Part shown: one piece after another, positions 24,874-33,237 of the stretch | Layout of the letters: every line of letters begins with the position of its first letter | Position numbering within the stretch: the first letter of the stretch is position 1 | Origin: Planctomycetota bacterium | GTDB taxonomy: Bacteria; Planctomycetota; UBA8742; JACQVU01; JANLHZ01 | NCBI GenBank assembly: GCA_024653775.1 | Contig: JANLHZ010000196.1 | Location: 1 to 47,189, forward strand | Direction of reading: 5' to 3' | Length of the DNA: 47,189 nucleotides | Made by a program: the position numbers and the translations under genes | Notes under the pieces: generated by a model | Databases searched by the model: none | Told to the model about the DNA's origin: nothing | Seen by the model: the letters and a program-made list of their open reading frames with translations, nothing else

Positions 24874-26906
24874 GTTTGTTCGCGTTTCTGTTCGCATTCG
24901 GAGCGACTCTTCATCTGACAGGGGAGACGCTCAAGGACGGGGACGTTAACCCCTCAGGCGATAACGACGATCCTCCCCAGGCGCAGCAACCCGAGACTCC
25001 CGCGGAGGAAGGACATTCCGTGGCGGAGGTTGTGTTCTTCCTGCACGATCCTTCGTCGACCCCGGCGGACCTGCGCACTTTTGGAAGCATCCTGATGCCG
25101 AGGACGAACGGATTCGAAATCGCATCGTTCAGCGATGACGCGACCTACGAAAGCTTCCGGCAGAGGTACGACGCGTCGGAAGAGGGCATATTCGGTAAGA
25201 TCGCGGACGCGACCCACGGCGAATACGTCCTGAGCCTGAAAATCGAGCGCGGGGAGTCCACGTCTTTCGAGCTGTTCGCGCGGACGTACGAGTTCCAGCG
25301 TCAGGACGTCGAACTGAAGGTCCACGAACTGCCGTCGGGAGACGTGATCTGGCGGAAGACGACTTCCTCCGGACCCGAGGGATTCGCGCGGAGGTATCTG
25401 CTCGTGCTTCTCGATTCATGGCGGATCGAGATGGAGAACGCCCTCCGTGGCGGTGCGTCTACTTCACTTCTCCTCGTCGACCTGCCCGCCAGCTCGGGCG
25501 CTATAAACCAGCACGTCTTCGAGCTTCTTAAAGCCACGGTCGGCGCGGACGTCGATCTGAAAATTCTTACGACGTATCGAAACTATCTGTGCATCGAGGT
25601 CCTGCGGGGGAGCGTTCGGGAGGAATCGTTCGCGACCCCGGAAGGCGGAAAACCCGTGCTCGAGTTCGCGGGCAGGGAGGAAGGCTGCTGCGTTATCCGC
25701 TACATCCCCGCGAACGATCCCGCGTACGAGGCGATGACGGATTCGATCCCGCCGACGGTGGAGTTCGTCAGTCCGACGGGGACGGGGTTCACCACCCGCG
25801 AGAGTTCCTTCGAATGCGTCGTCGCCATCGTAGACGCAAACGTCAGCGAGGTCTTCATCGCGGGAGAAGCGGCCCCGGTTTCAGAGGGCTTCGCGAGGCG
25901 AACAGTCGCCCTCGTCGAGGGAAGGAACAGCATCACCGCATACGCGGTCGATACCGCGGACAATCGAAGCCAGACGGTTCTTACTATCATCGTTCGCGAT
26001 ACGATCGCGCCGGAGATCGCCATCGAAGGAGGTCTGGAAGCGCGGTACACGAAGGAGGATAAGCTCAGGATTTCCGGGACAGTAAAAAGCGAGCGCTCGC
26101 CGACGGACGTCGAAATCGATTCCTTCAGCGCCCGATACCGCGAACATTCGGCCCTTGCGGGTCAGTCGTCCACGCTCGGCACGCCTGTGGCGATCGAGTC
26201 GGCGCTCGCGGGGGAAGCGTTCAGCTTCGAAATCGAGCCGCCGAGGGGAATGAGGATCACGTTCGAAATCGTGCTTTCCGACGCCACCGGAAACCTGCGG
26301 ACAGTCAGCTTCGACGCGATCCACGACGACGCGCAGCCTTTCATCGCGCCGACGAACTTCACCACGGACGGCGTCGTGAAACCCGAAGTCGGCGAAAACG
26401 AAACGCTCTTCTTCACGGTCGGAATCGGCGTGAACGAACGCAATCCGGATTACATAATCATCGCTGGAGAGAGGTCCGCGCTCGAAACTTCCACGGTCAA
26501 TTACCGGATGCCGGTCGTCGAGGGTCTGAACACGCTCGAAATCGAAGTGGGGGACCGCGCGGGACGAAAGCGGCTGGTCACGTTCAGATTCACTGCGGAC
26601 AACACGCCGCCCACGCTCGATATAGTGAAGGTCGAACACGCAACCCTGATCGATACGGACTACGACGTCGAAAAGGGCGAGAAGTTCATAACTATCGAAG
26701 GAACCGCCCTGGACGCCAATTTCGACCGCCTTACCGTTACGCTGCTTTCCCAGAACAATCCTTCGCCAATCACCGTCGATAGCGAGGGACGGTTCATGCA
26801 CATGCTCGAAGTCCCGGCGGGAGAAAGAATTTTCACGCTTAGGTTTTCGGCGCTCGATCTGGCGCAGCATAGGACCGAAAACGACCTCGTGTTTCGCGTA
26901 CCCTGA
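24837..26906 (+). CDS. Secreted protein with repeated Ig-like domains
   Basis: A 689-residue exported protein. The chosen start, ATG 24837, gives MRDVLLISPRVL followed by a hydrophobic core (SLFAFLFAFGATLHL), a good signal sequence; a longer in-frame start at 24669 would add only translated repeat. Residues about 40-300 form a region I cannot name. From about 305 onward there are four Ig-like/bacterial-surface beta domains with recurring features: DTIAPEI, FTADNTPPTLDI, EGLNTLEIEVGDRAGRK and EGRNSITAYAVDTADNR. This pattern is common in surface or periplasmic proteins. The first 12 residues come from the family A repeat and match those of the unrelated protein at 10022. Confidence 0.78.
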   Translation: MRDVLLISPRVLSLFAFLFAFGATLHLTGETLKDGDVNPSGDNDDPPQAQQPETPAEEGHSVAEVVFFLHDPSSTPADLRTFGSILMPRTNGFEIASFSDDATYESFRQRYDASEEGIFGKIADATHGEYVLSLKIERGESTSFELFARTYEFQRQDVELKVHELPSGDVIWRKTTSSGPEGFARRYLLVLLDSWRIEMENALRGGASTSLLLVDLPASSGAINQHVFELLKATVGADVDLKILTTYRNYLCIEVLRGSVREESFATPEGGKPVLEFAGREEGCCVIRYIPANDPAYEAMTDSIPPTVEFVSPTGTGFTTRESSFECVVAIVDANVSEVFIAGEAAPVSEGFARRTVALVEGRNSITAYAVDTADNRSQTVLTIIVRDTIAPEIAIEGGLEARYTKEDKLRISGTVKSERSPTDVEIDSFSARYREHSALAGQSSTLGTPVAIESALAGEAFSFEIEPPRGMRITFEIVLSDATGNLRTVSFDAIHDDAQPFIAPTNFTTDGVVKPEVGENETLFFTVGIGVNERNPDYIIIAGERSALETSTVNYRMPVVEGLNTLEIEVGDRAGRKRLVTFRFTADNTPPTLDIVKVEHATLIDTDYDVEKGEKFITIEGTALDANFDRLTVTLLSQNNPSPITVDSEGRFMHMLEVPAGERIFTLRFSALDLAQHRTENDLVFRVP

Positions 26907-26915
26907 AGAAAAGAA

Positions 26916-27329
26916 GTGAACCCGAAAAAAACTCTCTACGACGAAGGACTCAGATTCACGTGCGAGCGCTGCGGGAACTGTTGCAAAGGCGCTCCGGGCT
27001 ACGTCTGGCTGACGGATGCGAACATCGAAGAGATTTCGAGGTTCATAGGAATGGACCGCGCGGAATTCGTCGCGAAAATGACCTTCGAGGTCGACGGAAG
27101 AATTTCCATCGCGGAGAAGGACAACTACGAGTGCGTTTTCTACTCGGACGAGGGCGGCTGCGCGATCTATCCCGTTCGTCCCGTGCAGTGCGCGACGTAT
27201 CCGTTCTGGTCGTCGATCGTCAGCCAGCGCAAGGAATGGCTCGCGGTGCTGAAGGAATGCAAAGGCGCCGGCAAGGGCGAGCTTCATTCGAAGGAAGAAA
27301 TCGAAGCACTCGCTATGAAGTTCCCGTGA
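26916..27329 (+). CDS. YkgJ-type cysteine-cluster protein
   Basis: A 137-residue protein with a GTG start 10 bases after the upstream stop. CERCGNCCKGAPGYVWL (from about residue 14), then NYECVFYSDEGGCAIYPVRP and VQCATYPFW, is the pattern of the YkgJ/UPF0153 family, whose eight-cysteine motif is thought to bind zinc or an Fe-S cluster. The family is widespread and its function is not settled. It is probably co-transcribed with the Ig-like protein gene. Confidence 0.85.
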   Translation: MNPKKTLYDEGLRFTCERCGNCCKGAPGYVWLTDANIEEISRFIGMDRAEFVAKMTFEVDGRISIAEKDNYECVFYSDEGGCAIYPVRPVQCATYPFWSSIVSQRKEWLAVLKECKGAGKGELHSKEEIEALAMKFP

Positions 27330-27364
27330 TACTTTCTTCGCGCGTTCCAGATAGTTGAGGGATT

Positions 27365-27465
27365 CTGTTCGTAGTGTGCTCGTGAGAGCATTTTTATAGA
27401 TAGTAGAAGATCGAAGAAACGCCTTACAGGCCACTACAAACGCGAACTACCCCGTGAACAGTTAC
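27365..27465. repeat. Family E inverted-repeat element, copy 2, one end missing
   Basis: It shares GTTCGTAGTGTGCTCGTGAG, GAAACGCCTTACAGG and the terminal CTACCCCGTGAACAGTTAC with copy 1 at 6176-6317, in inverted orientation. The outer arm at its left end is absent. It ends five bases from the 3' end of the tRNA-His gene, between that gene and the convergent 26916-27329 gene. Confidence 0.8.
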
Positions 27466-27470
27466 ATCGT

Positions 27471-27542
27471 AGGCAGACCGGGAATCGAACCCGGATATCC
27501 GGATCCACAGTCCGGCGCTCTAAACCGTTGAGCTATCCGCCC
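27471..27542 (-). tRNA. tRNA-His (GTG), unusual acceptor end
   Basis: Minus strand: acceptor GGGCGGA pairs with TCTGCCT; D arm GCTC/GAGC; anticodon stem CCGGA/TCCGG around loop CTGTGGA (anticodon GTG); T arm CCGGG/CCCGG around TTCGATT. U8, A9 and U33 are in place. The last acceptor pair is G1-U72, the discriminator base (27470) is A, the base before G1 (27543) is C, and CCA is not encoded. Usual bacterial tRNA-His has G-1 opposite C73, so both identity elements are missing. A repeat abuts the 5' end and another lies 5 bases from the 3' end. Confidence 0.88.
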
Positions 27543-27595
27543 GCCCCCGCGCCGACAGGCGCGAATCGTAGTCGGCCGACAGGCGCGAATCGTAA
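27543..27595. repeat. Family F hairpin repeat, one and a partial copy
   Basis: 27543-27570 is identical over 28 bases to 27998-28025 inside amrB. The core CGCGCCGACAGGCGCG is a perfect five-base-stem hairpin. A second shorter copy follows at 27575-27595. The first copy starts at the base directly before the tRNA-His 5' end. Confidence 0.85.
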
Positions 27596-27674
27596 TCGGA
27601 TTCCTCGCAGGTCGGTTCGGTGAAATGGAGTTTGAATTCCGCATCTGCTCGGTGCAAGAGGAATCGAAGAAAGT

Positions 27675-28529
27675 TCAGTTGGCAGCGCCGAACCTGACGC
27701 CCGCGTAGCCTACGACCCGGTCCTTCGAAGGCGAGACGTCGCTACTCGTGCCCCGGCAGACGATCTCCGCCGTTGGTCGCTCCAGAATGTTGCAAACGTG
27801 CATCAGCGTCGCCACCGGGCCTACGCCGCACATCGTGACGTCGTGCGATTCGATCGTTTCGAGGAAGTGGGGGACATCCATCGTCAGAAGCGCTTCGAGC
27901 GCGAGTGAGTCCTGCGAGTTCGCCCGCGCAAGAGGATTCCGGCTGTGGAACTCGTGGGACATATCGCTGCTCGCTACGATGAGAACCTTTCCGCGCTGCC
28001 CCCGCGCCGACAGGCGCGAATCGTAACTTGAGATCGCGTCCGCAATCAGCTTTGCCGCGGCTGCGAGTGCGCCTTTGTCGCGGGTGTTCACGTTGACCGC
28101 GCATATCTCGATCTTCGGGTTCTCGAACTGAAGGAACGGCACCTGGAGTTCCGCGCTGTGTTCGCTTTCGTGCTCGATCCCGTCGATTTCGAAAACTTCC
28201 GCGTGAAGGGCGAGTTCCGAGAAAAGATACTCGTTTATCCGAGCCGTCCCGAGAGGAGTTTCCCAGTCTTCCCGCGGCGCGAGAAATATCCCCCTGCGGT
28301 ACGGACGGTGCGAGAACGCCAGGATCAGCGCGACGTCCGGCACCTGGGCGCTCGCAAATGTTCTTGCCGCGATTTTGCCGGAGTAGACGTATCCCGCGTG
28401 GGGCGTCATCACTCCGAGCGCACTTTTTCTCTCGGGCGGATCGGACTCGAAAAATCCAGCCAGTGTCTCCCGAAGCTCGTCAGCGTCCTCAGGATACCAG
28501 CTTCCCGCGTATGCGGCTCTGCGGATCAT
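27675..28529 (-). CDS. amrB: AmmeMemoRadiSam system protein B (MEMO family)
   Basis: A 284-residue MEMO-family protein, the partner of AmrS (13254-14312). It has MIRRAAYAGSWYPEDADELR at the start, then GVMTPHAGYVYSGKIAARTF, FSHRPYRRGIFLAPREDWET, SEHSAELQVPFLQF and VASSDMSHEF, all hallmarks of the dioxygenase-like MEMO fold. The role in the AmrS reaction is not established. The codons for YDSRLSARG, just before KVLIVASSDMSH, are a family F repeat inserted in frame, probably in a surface loop. It lies upstream of tRNA-His in the same direction. Confidence 0.88.
   Translation of the reverse strand: MIRRAAYAGSWYPEDADELRETLAGFFESDPPERKSALGVMTPHAGYVYSGKIAARTFASAQVPDVALILAFSHRPYRRGIFLAPREDWETPLGTARINEYLFSELALHAEVFEIDGIEHESEHSAELQVPFLQFENPKIEICAVNVNTRDKGALAAAAKLIADAISSYDSRLSARGQRGKVLIVASSDMSHEFHSRNPLARANSQDSLALEALLTMDVPHFLETIESHDVTMCGVGPVATLMHVCNILERPTAEIVCRGTSSDVSPSKDRVVGYAGVRFGAAN
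27998..28025. repeat. Family F hairpin repeat inside amrB
   Basis: 28 bases identical to 27543-27570. It is read in frame by amrB and encodes YDSRLSARG on the minus strand. Confidence 0.85.
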
Positions 28530-28579
28530 ACCGTCCTCCGGTAGAATTCTACCCCAAAAACCGGCTCGCGGTTGCTTTT

Positions 28580-31375
28580 TCAGACTACGAAGTTCACGAG
28601 TTTCCCCGGCACGACGACGACTTTCCGCACCGTCTTGCCTTCGAGCTGCGATTTGATCTTTTCGAGATCGCGCGCCGCCTGTTCGATGAACGCGCTGTCC
28701 GAGCCTGCAGGCACGACGACTTTGTCCCGCAGCTTCCCCGCGATCTGCACCGGAATTTCGATCTCGTCCTCCTTCGCGGCGTCTGCGTCCGCCTCAGGCC
28801 ACGGGTGGAACGCCAGCTCGTCGGTCCTTCCCTGGATTTCCCACATCTCCTCCGCGAAGTGCGGGACGAACGGATCGAGCAGCACCGCAAGCGTCTTCAG
28901 AATCTCCTTCAGGCAGTAAAGGTCCGCGGATGAACTTTCTGCGGTCCAGTTCGCCTTTTTCGCTACGTTCATCAGTTCCATAATCGCGGATATCGCGGTG
29001 TTGAACTTGAAGTTGCCTTCGAGATCGCTCGTGACCTTGATTATCGTCTGGTGCATCTTGCGCCAGACTGTTTTGACACCGGGCGTCGGCTCGCCGCGTT
29101 CGAACTCGCGGCTCTTCACGAGATGCGCGTTCGTGTGCAGGAACGTCCACACGGCCTGTAAAAACCTGTGCGGACCCGCGATGCCGTCGTCGCTCCAGAG
29201 CGCGTCGTCCTTGGGCGGGCCGACGAAGAGCGTGTACAGGCGCTGCGTGTCCGCGCCGTATTTTTTTATGATGTCGTCTGCGCTGACGACGTTGTACTGC
29301 GACTTCGACATCTTGTCGAGCTTGACCCTTACAGGTCTCCCAGTCGACTTCTCGACGAGGACTTTTCCACCCTCGACGTTAAGCCCCGGTTCGTAATACG
29401 TCGGGATCGGTTTTCCCTTGTCGTCCACTACGTCCGGATAGAACCACGCCTTTCCCTTGCCGGTCTCTTCGAGGGCAGCCGTCAATCCGGAGTCGTCTCG
29501 CCATTCGACCTCGTTACCTTCGAGGTACGCGCGGGTCGTGTGGCTCCACCTCGAATGGGCCTGTATCATCCCCTGGGTGAAAAGGTTCGTGAACGGCTCG
29601 CCAAAATCGATGAGGCCGAGGTCGCGGATCGCCTTCGTGAAGAAGCGCGCGTAGAGAAGGTGCAGGATAGCGTGCTCCGCGCCGCCAACGTATTGATCGA
29701 CGGGGAGCCACTTGCCCACGTGACCCGAGTCGAAAACTTTGTCCGCATTGTTTGCGGAAATGTAGCGAAGGAAGTACCACGATGAATCGACGAACGTGTC
29801 CATCGTATCCGTCTCGCGCTTCGCCGCGCCATCGCACTGCGGGCAGGTCGCGTTCGTGAACGAATCGAGCTTCCCGAGAGGATTCCCGCCCTCGGCTGTG
29901 AAAACCACATCTTCGGGCAGCGTCACGGGAAGGTTTTCGTCCTTCTCGGGAACGTAGCCGCATTTGTCGCACTTGATCATCGGGATGGGGCATCCCCAGT
30001 AGCGCTGACGAGAGAGCAGCCAGTCGCGAAGACGATACTGGATCGCCTTTCCGCCGATACCGCGCTCATCGCACGCTCTGGTGATATTTTCGATGGCATC
30101 GCGGTTGCTCTGCCCGTTGAATTCCGCGGAGTTGACGAGGTTGCCTTCGCCCACGTACGCGGCCTTCATTTTCACGGCGTCGAGGATTTCGCCCGCGGGA
30201 TTGATGACGATTTTCACCGGGAGCTGATGATCCCGCGCGAATTCGAAGTCCCGCTGATCGTGCGCTGGGACCGCCATCACGATGCCGGTACCGTACATCA
30301 GCGCGTAGTCCGCGATGTAGAGCGGCACCTTCTCCTTCGTGAACGGATTGATGAGGTTTCTGTGAGTGTAGATCCCCTTGCGACCTTCCTCGCCGATTTC
30401 GCGGGAAAGTGCGTCCATCTCGCGGAGTTCCTTCGCGAACGCCTCGACCGGTTCGCGCTTTGGCTCCTCGACGCGCGAAAGCAGATTCCCGAGCATCGGG
30501 TGCTCCGCCGCGATGCTGACGAAGGTCACGCCGAAGACGGTGTCGGGGCGGGTGGTGAATACGCGCATTCGCGTCTCGTGCTCGCCTTTGTATTTGAAAA
30601 CGCCGAAGGACGGAACGTCCTCTCCGCGCTCGACTTCTGGAACGTTCGGACAGGTTTCGTCGAGGAAGAAATCGATGTAGCAGCCGCTCGAACGACCGAT
30701 CCAGTTCTTCTGCGCGGTCTTCACGCTCGTGGGCCAGCCTTCGAGCGTATCGAGCGAATCGAGAAGCTCGTCGGCGTATTCCGTTATCTTGAAGAACCAC
30801 TGCTCGAGGTCCTTCTGCACGACGGGATGCCCCGTGCGAACGTCCCGGCCTTCGACGACCTGCTCGTTCGCAAGCACCGTCCCGAGCGCTTCGCACCAGT
30901 TCACCGGCGCGCTCTTCCGATACGCGAGACCGCGTTTGTAGAACTGGATGAAAAGCCACTGCGTCCACTTGTAGTAGTCTGGTCGGCACGACGCAAGCTC
31001 CTTGTCCCACGAATAGCGGATGCCCCACTGCCTGAACTGCTTCTTCAGGATTTCGATGTTTTTGTAGGTCCACGTCGCCGGGTGGATCTTGTTTTTTATT
31101 GCGGCGTTCTCAGCCGGAAGTCCGAAGGCGTCGAATCCCATTGGCGCGAGAACGTTGTAGCCGCGCATGGTCTTGTAGCGGGCAAGTGCGTCGCCGATAA
31201 TGTAATTGCGTCCGTGTCCCACGTGGAGCGTGCCCGACGGATACGGGAACATCATCAGGCAGTAATACTTCGGGCGCTTCTCCTCGGCGATGTCGCATTC
31301 GAGCAGTTTCCGCTCTTCCCAGCGCTGCTGCCACTTCGCCTCGATAGCTGTAAAATCGTACTCGGGAACGTTCAT
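28580..31375 (-). CDS. leuS: Leucyl-tRNA synthetase
   Basis: A 931-residue class I aminoacyl-tRNA synthetase from ATG 31375 ([19 protein letters not shown]); an in-frame start at 31450 would add 25 residues with no family support. HIGH motif in [15 protein letters not shown], a large editing (CP1) domain with [20 protein letters not shown], the zinc-type cysteines [13 protein letters not shown] and [14 protein letters not shown], and a C-terminal anticodon-binding and tail region. It should charge tRNA-Leu in the cytoplasm. It lies upstream of amrB with only 50 bases between them. Confidence 0.95.
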   Translation of the reverse strand: MNVPEYDFTAIEAKWQQRWEERKLLECDIAEEKRPKYYCLMMFPYPSGTLHVGHGRNYIIGDALARYKTMRGYNVLAPMGFDAFGLPAENAAIKNKIHPATWTYKNIEILKKQFRQWGIRYSWDKELASCRPDYYKWTQWLFIQFYKRGLAYRKSAPVNWCEALGTVLANEQVVEGRDVRTGHPVVQKDLEQWFFKITEYADELLDSLDTLEGWPTSVKTAQKNWIGRSSGCYIDFFLDETCPNVPEVERGEDVPSFGVFKYKGEHETRMRVFTTRPDTVFGVTFVSIAAEHPMLGNLLSRVEEPKREPVEAFAKELREMDALSREIGEEGRKGIYTHRNLINPFTKEKVPLYIADYALMYGTGIVMAVPAHDQRDFEFARDHQLPVKIVINPAGEILDAVKMKAAYVGEGNLVNSAEFNGQSNRDAIENITRACDERGIGGKAIQYRLRDWLLSRQRYWGCPIPMIKCDKCGYVPEKDENLPVTLPEDVVFTAEGGNPLGKLDSFTNATCPQCDGAAKRETDTMDTFVDSSWYFLRYISANNADKVFDSGHVGKWLPVDQYVGGAEHAILHLLYARFFTKAIRDLGLIDFGEPFTNLFTQGMIQAHSRWSHTTRAYLEGNEVEWRDDSGLTAALEETGKGKAWFYPDVVDDKGKPIPTYYEPGLNVEGGKVLVEKSTGRPVRVKLDKMSKSQYNVVSADDIIKKYGADTQRLYTLFVGPPKDDALWSDDGIAGPHRFLQAVWTFLHTNAHLVKSREFERGEPTPGVKTVWRKMHQTIIKVTSDLEGNFKFNTAISAIMELMNVAKKANWTAESSSADLYCLKEILKTLAVLLDPFVPHFAEEMWEIQGRTDELAFHPWPEADADAAKEDEIEIPVQIAGKLRDKVVVPAGSDSAFIEQAARDLEKIKSQLEGKTVRKVVVVPGKLVNFVV

Positions 31376-31540
31376 ATTTCTTCTCTTCGCGTATTCACTC
31401 GACGTGTCAGGCGCTTTGAAAGCGTCTGGGACGTCATCTTCCGGCATCATAACCTTTTAACGACCGGTTTTAACGAGGTTCATGAAAAATCGAACCATGC
31501 GTGGTACACTCGAAGTACCTTCCCTGGAAAAGGAGCGCCA

Positions 31541-32887
31541 ATGAGAGTCAGGATTGCGATTATTGCTTTCATTTTGCCCGCGATCGCTTCGGCTATGGCG
31601 GGCGCGATGGAAATCACCGTCGAGCGGGAGTTCCAGGCTGAAATAGACCGCGCGATCAAATTCGGCGCGCAATACGTCGCGGGGACGCAGCGCTCGGAAG
31701 ACGGCGGGTTTCCGTTTTTCGGCGGCGGGTCCAACTGGGAGGAAGGCGCCGCGGCGCTAGCTACGCTAGTGATGGTCAAAAGCCGGGAGTACGCGCCCGG
31801 GTCCGACAGGGTGCGGAAGGCGTTCGAGTTCATCAGGAAGAAGATGACCGAGCATTTCAATAGCGACAAAGGGCTTGCGACTTATTCCGTCGCGTTCACG
31901 ATGATGGCGATCGAGGCCTGTAACGTGGAGAACTCCGCGCACCAGGGCCGTCCCGGAAGCTCGGACGCCTGGTTCGCGCCGGGCGACCGCGAATGGATGA
32001 AAGATATGGCGGAATGGCTAGCGAAAAATATCTCCGGGGAAAACATTTGGGGGTATCCGGACAAGACTCCGGACCTTTCGAACACGCAGGTCGCGCTGCT
32101 GGGGCTTGCGTCGGCTCATCGCTGCAAAGTCGACGTGGACGACCCTTCGATCTACCGAAAGGTGCTCGATAGACTTCTCGAGGCTCAGCAGCGCGATGGA
32201 GAAGTGATTCCGCGGGAACTCGTGATTTACGATCGGGATGAGGTCCAGGCGCGCGGCCCGCGGGAGACCATCTCGTCCGGCGGAATAAGCTGGGGAGACA
32301 CGAACGGCAATTTCGGCGATCGGGCCCGCGGGTTCGGGTATCGTCCGGTGGAACAGGGCGCGTACGGCTCGATGACCTGCGGCGGAATCGTCTCGCTCGT
32401 TCTGTGCAAGGGAATCCTCACGGGGATGGGAGAGGAGATCGAGGGCGAACTGAGCCGGAAGATCGACCAGAGCATCTATGACGGTCTCGCGTGGCTCCGG
32501 AAGCACTACGTTCTCGATAAGAACCCGTCCGACACCGGCGCTGAGATCGGCTGGCACTACTATTATCTCTACAGCCTCGAACGCGTCGGCGTGCTTGTCG
32601 GGACGGAGTTCATCGGCAGGCACATGTGGTATCGCGAAGGCGCGAGATACCTCGTAGACGCGCAGGTGAAGGACCGCGGCGACAACCTCGGCTCGTGGCT
32701 AGCGCCGACGAACGCCCAGGCCGGCCAGACGAGCGAATCGCTGTACCGCTTCGGCGATACATGTTTCGCGGTTCTGTTTCTGAAGCGCAGCACGATGCCG
32801 CTGCGCGCGGTGATCACGCCTCCGCCCGAGAGGCCGACGACGCCGCGACCTGCGCCTCCGCCTGAGAGGCCGACCACGGGTGGATAA
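31541..32887 (+). CDS. Secreted alpha/alpha-toroid protein (prenyltransferase/squalene-cyclase-like repeats)
   Basis: A 448-residue protein with AAGGAG before the ATG and a signal peptide ending at about ASAMAGAME. Repeated helical motifs such as AIKFGAQYVAGTQRSEDGGF, ATLVMVKSREY, GLATYSVAFTMMAIEA, NTQVALLGLASAHRC, GSMTCGGIVSLVLCKG and WHYYYLYSLERVGVL match the toroid of prenyltransferase/terpenoid-cyclase-like proteins. The catalytic DxDD motif of squalene cyclases is not visible, so a binding or scaffold role is likelier. The last ~30 residues are two PPPERPTTPRPA-type repeats. This kind of protein is common in Planctomycetota-like genomes. Confidence 0.75.
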   Translation: MRVRIAIIAFILPAIASAMAGAMEITVEREFQAEIDRAIKFGAQYVAGTQRSEDGGFPFFGGGSNWEEGAAALATLVMVKSREYAPGSDRVRKAFEFIRKKMTEHFNSDKGLATYSVAFTMMAIEACNVENSAHQGRPGSSDAWFAPGDREWMKDMAEWLAKNISGENIWGYPDKTPDLSNTQVALLGLASAHRCKVDVDDPSIYRKVLDRLLEAQQRDGEVIPRELVIYDRDEVQARGPRETISSGGISWGDTNGNFGDRARGFGYRPVEQGAYGSMTCGGIVSLVLCKGILTGMGEEIEGELSRKIDQSIYDGLAWLRKHYVLDKNPSDTGAEIGWHYYYLYSLERVGVLVGTEFIGRHMWYREGARYLVDAQVKDRGDNLGSWLAPTNAQAGQTSESLYRFGDTCFAVLFLKRSTMPLRAVITPPPERPTTPRPAPPPERPTTGG

Positions 32888-33000
32888 GAATCCTCGATCT
32901 ATGGTCCTCGATCCTCGATCCTCCGATATGACATGCATTCCACATTCGCATGACAAAATCATGAAGATCATTTTCTATGATCTCCCGTGTTGAGTCGAGC
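32888..33000. other. Heptamer tract and unassigned sequence
   Basis: GATCCTC-type heptamers at about 32890-32925 follow the toroid gene stop; the rest up to the candidate RNA shows nothing recognisable. A promoter for the RNA might lie here but I cannot point to one. Confidence 0.5.
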
Positions 33001-33173
33001 TTGAATCACTCACACAGGGAGCGAAAGAAAAACCAGATACGAGTCTGACTGAAATTAAGGCCGGGTCACCAATGTGGTAGTCAACCAAAAGGGGGGGTTG
33101 GCTATCTAGGTCGAAGGCCTGACAGATGAAAGAGTTCTTCAGTTTTCGGGGCTGAAGAGCTCTTTCTGTTTTT
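33001..33173 (+). ncRNA. Candidate structured RNA ending in a terminator
   Basis: No gene covers this segment. A nested hairpin is visible: AGGCC (33058-33062) with GGCCT (33116-33120), and inside it TAGTCAACC (33078-33086) with GGTTGGCTA (33096-33104), nine pairs around the loop AAAAGGGGG. A strong terminator follows 8 bases later. The layout is that of a stand-alone small RNA between convergent genes, or a long structured 3' end of the toroid mRNA. I compared it by eye with c-di-GMP-I, cobalamin, SRP, tmRNA, RNase P and 6S patterns and saw no match. Confidence 0.4.
33129..33173 (+). terminator. Rho-independent terminator
   Basis: AAAGAGTTCTTCAG (33129-33142) pairs with CTGAAGAGCTCTTT (33152-33165), with one mismatch, around loop TTTTCGGGG, followed by CTGTTTTT. 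Confidence 0.85.
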
Positions 33174-33237
33174 GGATAGCGGATAGTGGTTGATGGCTTT
33201 TCTAACAGCCAGCAACTAACAACAACGCCACCAGCAA

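Noticed and set aside
33001-33173. c-di-GMP-I or cobalamin riboswitch
   Set aside because: GAAA loops and a G-rich hairpin suggested it, but the conserved core sequences are absent and no gene follows on the same strand.
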